A stretch of DNA of 24,426 nt from Planctomycetes bacterium UBA1146 (lineage in GTDB: Bacteria; Planctomycetota; UBA8108; UBA1146), in NCBI GenBank assembly GCA_002311345.1, contig DCAA01000026.1, forward strand, positions 126,489-150,914, in the 5' to 3' direction. The translations under genes were made by a program, and so were the position numbers. Shown in pieces: positions 7,838 to 15,357 of the stretch; position 1 is the first letter of the stretch, and every line of letters begins with the position of its first letter. The notes beneath the pieces were generated by a model, which was not told the DNA's origin, did no database searches, and saw only the letters and a program-made list of their open reading frames with translations.

Positions 7838-9027
7838 TGGATCCTTTCCACTTCGCGCGGGAGCCTCGGACCCTGCGGATCCTTGATGGGAACTCCGCCG
7901 CGCAGAACGGCCTCGACTCCCTGCTGCCCCTGGATGACGAGATCTGCACGATAATCGCTCTGGATCAGTCCTCTTCTGGGCAAACCGAGATCTTGCGCAG
8001 CATTGGCAGCACCGATGGCGGACAGTTCCGGGAATCCCAGTCCCAGCATCTCTCCGGTACGCCTCAGTGCTTCCGGGAGCAATGTGACGCTTCCTGCCAG
8101 TGTGCCATCGGCCAGTGTCGCACTCGATCCATCAGAGCAAACCTCTTGGCCACAGAAGACTCCCGATGAGACACCCATGTCAGCCAGCGGCATCGCATCA
8201 CTGACCGCCATCAACCCTCCGGTGCCTTTCATCTTCAACGCCATCTTGACCATCTCGTCATCGAGATGATGTCCATCGAGAATCACCTCGCAACGAACCC
8301 GATCATCGAGCAGTAACGCCATCACCGGACCCGGATCGCGTTGGTGGATCGGCGGCATCGCATTGCACAGATGTGTGCAACGGCGGATACCTGCATCGAT
8401 GGACTCACCGGTCTGCTGGGCATCGGCACAGGTGTGCCCGATCGAACCGAGAACTCCCACCGAGTTGAATTTCTTCTGTGCAGAGATGGGAACCTCTTCG
8501 GGAGCGAAGGTCATGACACGAAGCTGGCCGTCTGCCGCATCATGAAGACGGTCAAACAGTTTCTCGTTCCAATCGTGAATTCCATCGACCGGAAGTGCAC
8601 CTCTTCGACCCCCGGAAACGAACGGACCCTCGAGGTGAATCCCGAGGATCGATTTGCTGAGTTCTTGTGCACGAACACATTCCTTCAATGCAGCGATCAT
8701 GTGCTGTTCGGATCCGGGCACGATGGTGGGATAGATGGAGGTGATCCCGAGCAGCGCCAGATCGTCACAGCAAGCAGCGATCGTCTCGGCATCGGCGGAT
8801 GAAAAATCGACCCCCCGTGCGCCATGGATGTGGGCATCGATGAGCCCAGGGGAGACCCGACGCCCGCCCAGATCCCAGATCTCATCTCCGGCGGCTGTGC
8901 CGGGGGCAGATAGCGCTGCGATCACCGATCCTTGCAAGACGATGTCTGCGCGCAATACCCGATCGGGAAGCACGGCTTCGGCATCTCTGAGGACCACCTT
9001 CGGGAGGGAATCTTCAGGATTGCTCAT
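7834..9027 (-). CDS. nagA: N-acetylglucosamine-6-phosphate deacetylase
   Basis: NagA removes acetate from GlcNAc-6-phosphate, giving glucosamine-6-phosphate. The 397-residue protein has the amidohydrolase metal sites in order: DAHIHG (His66, His68), HLEGPF (Glu133), GSIGHT (His198), THLCNAMPP (His219) and SDAM (catalytic Asp277). DGHHLD at 251-256 is the substrate-site variant of the usual DGxH segment. The C-terminal half ends with the return strand ADLVIQG. The start is the ATG at 9027, because GGAGGGG lies 5 bases upstream and the ATG overlaps the kinase stop in ATGA; an in-frame start 12 codons earlier lies inside the kinase. The Cys in THLCNAM replaces the common Phe. It works with the upstream ROK kinase, which would supply GlcNAc-6-phosphate. 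No nagB is visible in the window. Confidence 0.93.
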   Translation of the reverse strand: MSNPEDSLPKVVLRDAEAVLPDRVLRADIVLQGSVIAALSAPGTAAGDEIWDLGGRRVSPGLIDAHIHGARGVDFSSADAETIAACCDDLALLGITSIYPTIVPGSEQHMIAALKECVRAQELSKSILGIHLEGPFVSGGRRGALPVDGIHDWNEKLFDRLHDAADGQLRVMTFAPEEVPISAQKKFNSVGVLGSIGHTCADAQQTGESIDAGIRRCTHLCNAMPPIHQRDPGPVMALLLDDRVRCEVILDGHHLDDEMVKMALKMKGTGGLMAVSDAMPLADMGVSSGVFCGQEVCSDGSSATLADGTLAGSVTLLPEALRRTGEMLGLGFPELSAIGAANAAQDLGLPRRGLIQSDYRADLVIQGQQGVEAVLRGGVPIKDPQGPRLPREVERIQ

Positions 9028-9971
9028 CCAGTCCCCTCCTCTCGGACAAATTTCTCGGCGCACATCGCCGCCCCGATCAAACCGGCACGGTTGCCGTGCT
9101 GGGCCTGTACCACCCGAAGATCGGTACTGGCCTTGGGGAGCACCTTGGAGCGTAACTCCTGCTCGATCAATTCGAGGTGACGAGGACGAGCATCGATGAT
9201 GCCCCCGCCGATCACCACGACATCTGGATTCAGCAGATGAAGCGAACTCATCAATCCAGCACCGAGCGCGCGCGCGCCGTCATCGAGTACCTCGTTGGCC
9301 CCCTCGTCTCCGTCGAGTCCAGCTTTCACCAGTTCGGAAACCGAGGGAACTTCACGGAGACCTCGCCGAGTACCCCACTCGCTGGCCATCGCCCAGCCAC
9401 CAGCATACGCCTCGAGGCATCCGATCAGACCACAGTTGCAGGGCCTGCCATCGTGTTGGTACAGGGTGTGTCCCAGTTCCATCGCGCCACCGATGGAACC
9501 TCGAACCAGTTCGCCATCGATGACGGCACCACCACCGATTCCGGTCCCGACCGTCGCCACCAGCAGCACTCGAGCACCGACTCCTGCCCCGCAACAATAT
9601 TCGCACCAGGCAGCAGAGTTGGCATCGTTCTCGACCACCGCCGGCACCTGGAAGCGGTCACGGAAAAAGCCGACGATGTCGGTGCCGTGCCAGCCTCCGA
9701 GATTGGCCACAGGAAACCGGATGACTCCACTTTCGGGATCGACGATCCCGGGAGTTCCGAGTCCGATCGCCCGCACCTCGGCACCTCTCGTGGTCGCCTC
9801 CGAGAGAGCCGCTTCGACCGCCTCGGCGAGCGCCCCGAGGATCGCTTGCTGGCCCAGATGCGCATTGCTGGGGCCTCGATCGGACCAGACCACCTCACCC
9901 GTGCTACCACAGAGGCCCACCTTGACCTCGGTCCCGCCGAGATCCAGACCTACGAAAAGTGGTGTGGTCAT
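9024..9971 (-). CDS. ROK-family sugar kinase, probably GlcNAc or glucose kinase
   Basis: The 315-residue protein is a ROK (repressor, ORF, kinase) family member without a DNA-binding N-terminal domain, so a kinase. The N-terminal phosphate loop is GLDLGGTEVKVG. ENDAN gives catalytic Asp116. GTGIGGG (142-148) is the second nucleotide loop. The ROK zinc site is complete: His168 in ELGH, then Cys178, Cys180 and Cys185 in CNCGLIGC. The start ATG at 9971 has GGGAGG just upstream and puts the phosphate loop near residue 8; the longer frame adds 61 implausible residues. It is the first gene of the unit and overlaps nagA by ATGA, which argues for an N-acetylglucosamine kinase feeding NagA; glucokinase is the main alternative. 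It acts in the cytoplasm using ATP. Confidence 0.88.
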   Translation of the reverse strand: MTTPLFVGLDLGGTEVKVGLCGSTGEVVWSDRGPSNAHLGQQAILGALAEAVEAALSEATTRGAEVRAIGLGTPGIVDPESGVIRFPVANLGGWHGTDIVGFFRDRFQVPAVVENDANSAAWCEYCCGAGVGARVLLVATVGTGIGGGAVIDGELVRGSIGGAMELGHTLYQHDGRPCNCGLIGCLEAYAGGWAMASEWGTRRGLREVPSVSELVKAGLDGDEGANEVLDDGARALGAGLMSSLHLLNPDVVVIGGGIIDARPRHLELIEQELRSKVLPKASTDLRVVQAQHGNRAGLIGAAMCAEKFVREEGTG

Positions 9972-10013
9972 GATCCTCCCTGGTGGAGATGAGCACCGTG
10001 AAGCAACCAGCAT

Positions 10014-10034
10014 CGCCCCCGATACCAGGGGGCG
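10014..10034. promoter_or_regulatory. GC-rich stem-loop in the divergent kinase / Mpo1 gap
   Basis: CGCCCCC and GGGGGCG are perfect seven-base arms around the seven-base loop GATACCA. It sits 42 bases upstream of the ROK kinase start and 76 bases upstream of the Mpo1-like start, in a 139-base divergent gap. It has no T-tract, so it is not a standard terminator. It may be an operator or a leader hairpin. Confidence 0.3.
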
Positions 10035-10110
10035 CAAGTCGAGCCTGGACTTCGAAGTGGTGATGGAACCGCCCGGGAAATAGATGCAGAATCCAGCAGG
10101 AGGTGCTTCC

Positions 10111-10449
10111 ATGTCTGCACAAGACCAGTCATCCGGGAGCGGGGCGGCCGTCAACCGCTGGATCGACCGTTATCGAGCCGACCACAATCATCCTCTCAAC
10201 CACCTCACCCACTTCATAGGGATCCCCGCCATCGTCATATCTCTGGTGGTGGTCTTCTTCGACTGGAAGTGGGGCCTGGGGCTGTTCGTCGGCGGCTGGA
10301 TCCTGCAATTCGTCGGCCACGGAATCGAGGGCAACAAACCGTCCTTCATGAAGGACCCCCGCTTCCTGCTCGTCGCTCCTCTTTTCATCATCCAGGAGGG
10401 CTTCCGCAAACTCACCGGCCACAACCGGAGCAATTCCGAGAAGGACTGA
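10111..10449 (+). CDS. Mpo1/DUF962-like small membrane protein
   Basis: The 112-residue protein matches the DUF962 (YGL010w/Mpo1-like) family. HNHPLNHLTHFIGIP at residues 25-39 and LQFVGHGIEGNKPS at 65-78 are the two conserved His-rich segments, with hydrophobic stretches at about 38-50 and 55-69 that should span or enter the membrane. Yeast Mpo1 is an iron-dependent dioxygenase in 2-hydroxy fatty acid alpha-oxidation; whether bacterial members do this is not shown here. The start at 10111 follows GGAGG with a 7-base spacer; an ATG 27 bases upstream has none. The stop is only 2 bases before the next gene, so it heads a unit with the PVC cytochrome and the DUF1080 protein. The family call is good, the reaction uncertain. 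Confidence 0.82.
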   Translation: MSAQDQSSGSGAAVNRWIDRYRADHNHPLNHLTHFIGIPAIVISLVVVFFDWKWGLGLFVGGWILQFVGHGIEGNKPSFMKDPRFLLVAPLFIIQEGFRKLTGHNRSNSEKD

Positions 10450-10451
10450 GA

Positions 10452-13037
10452 ATGCGTTTCCTGATCTGCGGTTTCCTTCTGGTAGCGCTCATCTGCCCGA
10501 CCGCTGACCTGCTGGCACAGAACGGGGATCGCGCCGGCGAGCAGCAACCGGAAAACTGGCGCCAGTGGGATATTCCGCCGGCTCCGGTGCTCTCTCCCGA
10601 GCAAGCTCTCGGGTCCTTCCAGGTCGCTCCCGGTTTCCATGTCGAACTGGCCGCCTGCGAACCTCAGGTGGTCGACCCGGTCGCCATAGCATGGGACGAG
10701 CAAGGAAGGCTGTGGGCAGTGGAACTGCGCGCTTTCATGCGCACCGTCGATGGAGATGGAGAATCCGAACCGCTCGGCCAGGTGGTGGTACTCGAAGATC
10801 GAGATGGAGACGGGTACTACGAAGACAGCACCGTGTTCCTCGATCGCCTGGTGAGCCCGCGCGCGATCGCCATCGTCGAGGGTGGGGTTCTGGTCGCCGA
10901 ACCTCCCCACCTCTGGTACTGCCAGGATCTCGACGGCGACCTTCGCTGCGACCGTCGCAGCGAGGTATCACGCTACGGAGATCCGAACCCGGATGTTGTC
11001 GAGCACACCGAGAATGGTCTGCTCAGAAGCATCGACAACTGGTTCTATAACGCCAAGAGCCAGCGCCGATTCCGCTTCGATGTCATCGATGGAAAACCGA
11101 CCCTCGAGAATGACACCACAGCGTTCCGTGGTCAGTGGGGCATCGCCCAGGACGATCAGGGCCGCATCTTCTTCAACCACAACTCCACCTGGCTGCTGGC
11201 GGACCCTCTCCCCACCGACCTGCTGCTTCGAAACCGCCACTGCGGCAAATCTGTCGGACAGCCGGGACGATCAGGGGAACGGGTCATCTCGGATGAATCG
11301 ACCTGGCCGGTGCGGATGAATCCCGGCATCAACCGCGGCTACCAGCCGGGGATGCTGAGAGCAGATGGTCGATTGCGTCGAAATACCGCCGCTGCGGGCA
11401 TGACGATCTTTCGCAGCACGCGATGGGGCGCTGACTGGAACGGCATCGCCTTCGTCTCCGAGACCACCAGCAACCTGGTCGGTGCCTTCCGATTCGATGA
11501 GCGGGGAACCCGACTCACAGGACAACAACTGACCTGGCCCCATGACGATTACGGGAAACAGGCGTTCCTCGGATCCACAGACGAGCGTTTCCGTCCCGTC
11601 GATGTCGAGGTCGGTCCCGACGGCAATCTCTATGTCGTCGATTTTTACCGGGGAGTGGTCCAGCACCGCCAGTTCGTCACCTCGTACCTGCGCAAGCAGG
11701 TCGAGGAGCGAAAGTTAGAGGAGCCGATCGGGCTGGGACGGATCTGGCGAATCGTCGCCGATGATGACCGACCCATCGACGAACCACTGGGACTGCTCGC
11801 CGGTGAAGCGGGACGAATCGAGGCATTGAAGCATCCTGTCGGCTGGGTTCGAGATCAGGCGCAGCGGCTACTGGTCGAGGCGGGAGGTTCAGCACCGGTA
11901 CAGGAGTTGAAGAACCTGGTCCGATCCAGCAACTCCACTGCCACTTCAAAAGCCCATGCACTCTGGACCCTGGATGGATTGGATGTAGTCGATGGCGAAC
12001 TCCTCAGCGCCGCCATCGGCGACCCCGACGAGATGGTGCGGCGCACTGCCTGCCGGATCATCGCCAAATCCACCGCGATTCCGACGCTACAGGTGGACAA
12101 ACTGGTGGCGACGCTCGCCGCCGAAACGTCCGAACTGTCCCAGATCGAGAAGATCCACCGGGTGCTGGCTCTGGGGGCGTTCCCCGACCACCCCGATGCA
12201 TGGGCTGCGATGCTCGATATCCTCCGCCGAGATGGCACCAACGCCCATATCCGCATGGCGGCACTGAGCGGCTGGAAGGATTACCAGATCGAGCGGATCG
12301 GGCGCTTCCTGGGCGATCACATCGAACCCTTCCCGGGCCGCGAAGCACTGCTGAAGGAAACCACTCGTTCAGCACTTCGTAGCCACCCCTCCTCACTCGG
12401 CTTGCTGCTCGATTCGCTCGATGATTTCGACTCCTCCGACGGGAGGCTCGCGGCGATCTTGAGTGGAATCAAAGTGACCACCGATGACAAGCGCTGGAAA
12501 GCCCCGGTGCTGGCCATCATCCCTCCAGTACTGGAACGAAAGAATCTATCCGATACCGTGGCCAAGGATGCGCAGGGGATCGTCGCTCGACTGACCTTCG
12601 ATCCCTCGTCGCTGCCTGAGGTCACACCCTGGACCGAGGCCCAGCGTCGGCTTGCCAGTCGCGGCGCCATCGCCTTCGCATCCTCCTGCGCACTGTGCCA
12701 TGGACCCTCCGGAACAGGGCAACCGGGGCTCGGTCCCTCCTTGCTCGACAGTCAGTGGCTACTGGCAGAAGCGAGCGTACCGGTTCGCCTGGTCCTCGAC
12801 GGGCTGACCGGACCGGTCGAGGTGGACGGGGAAACCTGGGACATCACGATGCCGGGTCACCGAGAAAACCCGTTGCTCGATGATGAGTTGATCGCCGGTC
12901 TCTTGACCTGGGCACGGCGCCAATGGGGACACGGAGGCGATCCCATCGATCCGAAGACGGTGACCGATCTGCGACGATTGACCTCCGATCGCACCTTGCC
13001 GTGGACTGTCGAGACGCTGAAGGGAGATGCGCGATGA
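10452..13037 (+). CDS. PVC-type haem-binding protein: beta-propeller, HEAT-like repeats, C-terminal cytochrome c
   Basis: An 861-residue exported protein of the kind greatly expanded in Planctomycetes and Verrucomicrobia. Residues 1-22 are a signal peptide ending LLAQ. Residues about 45-430 are the propeller-like domain (DUF7133 type): FQVAPGFHVELAACEP, then DEQGRLWAVELR, VVLEDRDGDGYYEDSTVF and PDGNLYVVDFYRGVVQHRQF. A helical HEAT-like repeat region follows to about 720. The C-terminus is a small class I cytochrome c with CALCHG at 746-751 and a likely axial Met800 in ITMPGHR. The role is probably periplasmic electron transfer linked to sugar or polysaccharide oxidation; the substrate is unknown. 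The ATG at 10452 is 2 bases after the Mpo1-like stop; the frame extending upstream through that gene is a shadow. The stop overlaps the DUF1080 start (ATGA). Confidence 0.88.
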   Translation: MRFLICGFLLVALICPTADLLAQNGDRAGEQQPENWRQWDIPPAPVLSPEQALGSFQVAPGFHVELAACEPQVVDPVAIAWDEQGRLWAVELRAFMRTVDGDGESEPLGQVVVLEDRDGDGYYEDSTVFLDRLVSPRAIAIVEGGVLVAEPPHLWYCQDLDGDLRCDRRSEVSRYGDPNPDVVEHTENGLLRSIDNWFYNAKSQRRFRFDVIDGKPTLENDTTAFRGQWGIAQDDQGRIFFNHNSTWLLADPLPTDLLLRNRHCGKSVGQPGRSGERVISDESTWPVRMNPGINRGYQPGMLRADGRLRRNTAAAGMTIFRSTRWGADWNGIAFVSETTSNLVGAFRFDERGTRLTGQQLTWPHDDYGKQAFLGSTDERFRPVDVEVGPDGNLYVVDFYRGVVQHRQFVTSYLRKQVEERKLEEPIGLGRIWRIVADDDRPIDEPLGLLAGEAGRIEALKHPVGWVRDQAQRLLVEAGGSAPVQELKNLVRSSNSTATSKAHALWTLDGLDVVDGELLSAAIGDPDEMVRRTACRIIAKSTAIPTLQVDKLVATLAAETSELSQIEKIHRVLALGAFPDHPDAWAAMLDILRRDGTNAHIRMAALSGWKDYQIERIGRFLGDHIEPFPGREALLKETTRSALRSHPSSLGLLLDSLDDFDSSDGRLAAILSGIKVTTDDKRWKAPVLAIIPPVLERKNLSDTVAKDAQGIVARLTFDPSSLPEVTPWTEAQRRLASRGAIAFASSCALCHGPSGTGQPGLGPSLLDSQWLLAEASVPVRLVLDGLTGPVEVDGETWDITMPGHRENPLLDDELIAGLLTWARRQWGHGGDPIDPKTVTDLRRLTSDRTLPWTVETLKGDAR

Positions 13038-14167
13038 GCATCCTGCTGCTGGTCGGCGTACTGCTCACCACGAATGCGCCCTTCTCGACCGCCCTCTCCC
13101 CCTCCACCGTAACTCTCGCGGATGACGACTCCTCGAAAACGCCGTGGGAATCACTGGTTCCCCCCGAAGACCTGTCCGGCTGGAAGATCCTCGGTGGCAC
13201 CGCTGGTTACCGCGTCGAGGATTCGGTGGTGATCGGACAAACGACCGCTGGCAGTCCCAACACCTGGCTCATTACCGAACGTCAGTTCGGAGATTTCGAA
13301 CTGGAGTACGAGTTCCTCTGTGACACTTCCCTCAACTCCGGGGTTCAGATCCGTAGTGAAGCAAAAGATGGGAGAGCCCGAGGTTTCCAGGTCGAGATCG
13401 ATGTCGACGAGAAAAGAAAACGATTCTGGAGCGCTGGACTCTACGAGGAAGGGGGCCGCGGCTGGATCGACGACCTCAAGGACAACCCCGAAGCACGCGC
13501 CGCTCACAAACCGCACGACTGGAATCATGTCCGTGTGGTGGCGATGGGAGCCAAGATGCAAACCTGGCTCAACGGTGTGCCGGCAGCGGAAGTATTCGAC
13601 ACCCGTCGCCTCAGCGGCTTCATCGGACTGCAAGTTCACGGCGTCGGAAACCGCAAGGAACCACTTGAGATTCGCTGGCGCGGGCTGCGCATCCGGGATC
13701 TCGGGTCGCATCACTGGAGCCCGGTGGTTCTTCCGCCTTTTGTCGTGGATGAGAAACTGGGCCGGAAGGGGCAACTGGAACTACCCGATGGTTGCCGTAC
13801 CTTCCGGGTCCGTCTCTGGCACGACGAAGTTGCTGGGACTGTCGAGTTCCGCTGGAACAAAACTCATGTCAAGTTCACCGACGATTATGTCCGTTACTCC
13901 TACCGGGGTGAGTTCAAACCGACCGGCGAGCTGACCGGCGAGAGTTCCATTGGAGGCGGAAGGAAAAACTACAAGGGTCAACTCCAGGTCTTCAGCGGCG
14001 ATGAGACCTCCACCACGTTGGTGCTCGGCAATGGATCTTCGCGGGTACGCTGGGAGTGCCCGGGCCCATCCCGAGGCGGGCAGATCATCCTCAGCGGCCG
14101 CGGAGATAGAATCTTTGGGATCGAAGCGCTGGTTCGCACGGAACCGCCCAAAAAGCCGCAAGACTAG
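13034..14167 (+). CDS. Secreted DUF1080 (3-keto-disaccharide hydrolase-like) protein with extra C-terminal domain
   Basis: The 377-residue protein begins with a hydrophobic signal peptide (about 1-22). Residues 36-223 are a DUF1080 domain of concanavalin-like fold: LSGWKILGG, then FGDFELEYEF, NSGVQIRSEA, WNHVRVVAMGAKMQTWLNGV and GFIGLQVHG follow the family order. DUF1080 proteins include 3-keto-disaccharide hydrolases that cleave oxidised glycosides. Residues about 235-377 are an additional beta-rich region (VEFRWNKTHVKFTDDYVRY, then KNYKGQLQVFSGDETSTTL) that I do not recognise. The ATG overlaps the cytochrome stop in ATGA, implying coupled translation and a shared extracytoplasmic pathway. 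Catalytic residues cannot be assigned with confidence by eye. Confidence 0.85.
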   Translation: MSILLLVGVLLTTNAPFSTALSPSTVTLADDDSSKTPWESLVPPEDLSGWKILGGTAGYRVEDSVVIGQTTAGSPNTWLITERQFGDFELEYEFLCDTSLNSGVQIRSEAKDGRARGFQVEIDVDEKRKRFWSAGLYEEGGRGWIDDLKDNPEARAAHKPHDWNHVRVVAMGAKMQTWLNGVPAAEVFDTRRLSGFIGLQVHGVGNRKEPLEIRWRGLRIRDLGSHHWSPVVLPPFVVDEKLGRKGQLELPDGCRTFRVRLWHDEVAGTVEFRWNKTHVKFTDDYVRYSYRGEFKPTGELTGESSIGGGRKNYKGQLQVFSGDETSTTLVLGNGSSRVRWECPGPSRGGQIILSGRGDRIFGIEALVRTEPPKKPQD

Positions 14168-14180
14168 CTCCCGGAAGCCG

Positions 14181-14209
14181 TTGCAAGGCGAAATCGTCCC
14201 CGGTAGACT
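14181..14209 (+). promoter_or_regulatory. Candidate sigma-70-type promoter for rpmH
   Basis: TTGCAA (14181-14186) and TAGACT (14204-14209) are separated by exactly 17 bases, each matching four of six consensus bases. A start near 14216 would leave a leader of about 26 bases to the rpmH ATG, with GGAGGA at 14232-14237. It lies just after the DUF1080 stop, giving the ribosomal gene independent expression. Confidence 0.45.
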
Positions 14210-14241
14210 CCGGACTTCGGTTGAACACCACGGAGGACGTA

Positions 14242-14379
14242 ATGAAGGTCAAGATTCGCAAGACCGGCATCAAGCGCAGGAAGCAGGGCTTCCGTGCCCG
14301 CATGCGCACCAAGGCGGGTCGCAAGCAGATCAACGCGCGCCGACGCCGTGGCAGTTCTCGTCTGACCGCGTGGGGCTAG
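14242..14379 (+). CDS. rpmH: 50S ribosomal protein L34
   Basis: A 45-residue, extremely Arg/Lys-rich protein. It carries the L34 core GFRARMRTKAGRK at residues 16-28, then an Arg-rich run and SSRLTAWG. L34 is a late-assembling large-subunit protein that binds 23S rRNA. The N-terminus (MKVKIRKTGIKRRK) lacks the RTxQP start of most bacterial L34s, and the C-terminus is atypical, but the length and core leave little doubt. GGAGGA lies 4 bases before the ATG. In most bacteria rpmH sits with rnpA near dnaA; here it stands alone between the DUF1080 gene and the convergent MinD-like gene, with no rnpA. Confidence 0.9.
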   Translation: MKVKIRKTGIKRRKQGFRARMRTKAGRKQINARRRRGSSRLTAWG

Positions 14380-14445
14380 ACAGCCTCCCCCTCACGATCT
14401 GATCTGCTTCAATTTTGCATCCAATTCAATTTCTGCATCTCGTGT

Positions 14446-14462
14446 GCACCGACCATCGGTGC
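14446..14462. terminator. Weak hairpin between convergent rpmH and MinD-like gene
   Basis: GCACCGA and TCGGTGC form a perfect seven-base stem with a three-base loop, in the 112-base gap where transcription from both sides should end. Neither strand has a T-run after the stem, so it is not a canonical intrinsic terminator. Position is the main argument. Confidence 0.3.
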
Positions 14463-14491
14463 CGGTCCGAGCAGCAACTTGGTTGCATCTG

Positions 14492-15322
14492 TTACTGGTG
14501 AAGGATCTGACGCACCCTGTCGAGAAGGGCTCCGTCATCCTCCGTTCCCGCCGGGGGATGATCGAGTAGATAGCGCGCCAGATCCCGGATCGACCTGGAA
14601 GCGTCCGATTGCGGCTCGTGAAGCACGACGGGCCTGCTCGACTCCACAGCTTCGGGGACAGCCTTGTCCTGCAGTACGCAGCCTCCCCACAACAAGCGAT
14701 CCTTGCACAGCTTCTCCAGCTGGTTAAATAGTCTTCGACCTTCAAGTTCGTCGATGACCTGGTTGGGAACCAACCAGCATTGGGGAGATGGTGACACCAT
14801 CTCCAGCACTTTGAGCATGACGGTCGCATCTCGTTTGGCGAGCGGTTCGCGGTTGGTCACAACCACCGCTTCTCCGGCATACTGGCAGAATTGGATCACA
14901 GGCCAGCCGAGGCCTGCACTGGTGTCAAAGACGATCATGTCGGCGTGTCCCGAGAGTTCCTGCAGCGTCTCCAGAAAGCGCTTCTGGTGATCTGGATCCA
15001 GCACAGTTAGATCGGAGGAGCCGATATCTCCTGGCAAGAAGAAGAGCTGTCCCTGATCGGAGTCGCCAGGAAATTTCCATTGCCCGGGATCGACTTCCAC
15101 CAGTGCCGAGTCGAGGGAGCACTTGCCATCGATCACCGACTTCATGGTGTTCTTGCTCTTGACCCCCAGAAGCATGTCGGCATTGCAAAGACCCAGATCG
15201 GCATCGACCAGGATCACTTTCTTGCCCAGCTTTGCCCATTCGATGGCACAACTGACAGCGACATGAGTCTTTCCGACACCACCCTTGCCGCTGGTGATGG
15301 CGATCATCCTGAGACCTGACAT
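14492..15322 (-). CDS. MinD/ParA-family ATPase (FlhG/MinD-like)
   Basis: The 276-residue protein opens with a deviant Walker A SGKGGVGKT at residues 11-19, with the signature Lys13 of the MinD/ParA/Mrp superfamily. VILVDADLGLCNADMLLG is the Walker A' region and MIVFDTSAGLGWPVI the Walker B region. Such ATPases dimerise on ATP and position partners on a membrane or at a pole. The order of segments resembles FlhG (YlxH/FleN) and MinD more than plasmid ParA. No minC, minE or flagellar gene is near, so the partner is unknown. The start has GGAGGAGG 5 bases upstream. It lies 35 bases downstream of the FHA-M64 gene on the same strand and is probably co-transcribed, so the two products may work together; that is inference. 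Confidence 0.88.
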   Translation of the reverse strand: MSGLRMIAITSGKGGVGKTHVAVSCAIEWAKLGKKVILVDADLGLCNADMLLGVKSKNTMKSVIDGKCSLDSALVEVDPGQWKFPGDSDQGQLFFLPGDIGSSDLTVLDPDHQKRFLETLQELSGHADMIVFDTSAGLGWPVIQFCQYAGEAVVVTNREPLAKRDATVMLKVLEMVSPSPQCWLVPNQVIDELEGRRLFNQLEKLCKDRLLWGGCVLQDKAVPEAVESSRPVVLHEPQSDASRSIRDLARYLLDHPPAGTEDDGALLDRVRQILHQ

Positions 15323-15357
15323 ACCCGCCTCCTCCCCCGCTGATCATCCTGCTCGGA

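Noticed and set aside
9177..10083. Two long plus-strand open frames (271 and 262 codons) across the ROK kinase
   Set aside because: They are antisense to a kinase with a full set of motifs, are low-complexity and rich in Ser, Pro and Arg, and match no family.
10269..10451. Upstream extension of the PVC cytochrome frame
   Set aside because: The 61 extra codons run through the Mpo1-like gene in another frame and lie ahead of an obvious signal peptide at 10452.
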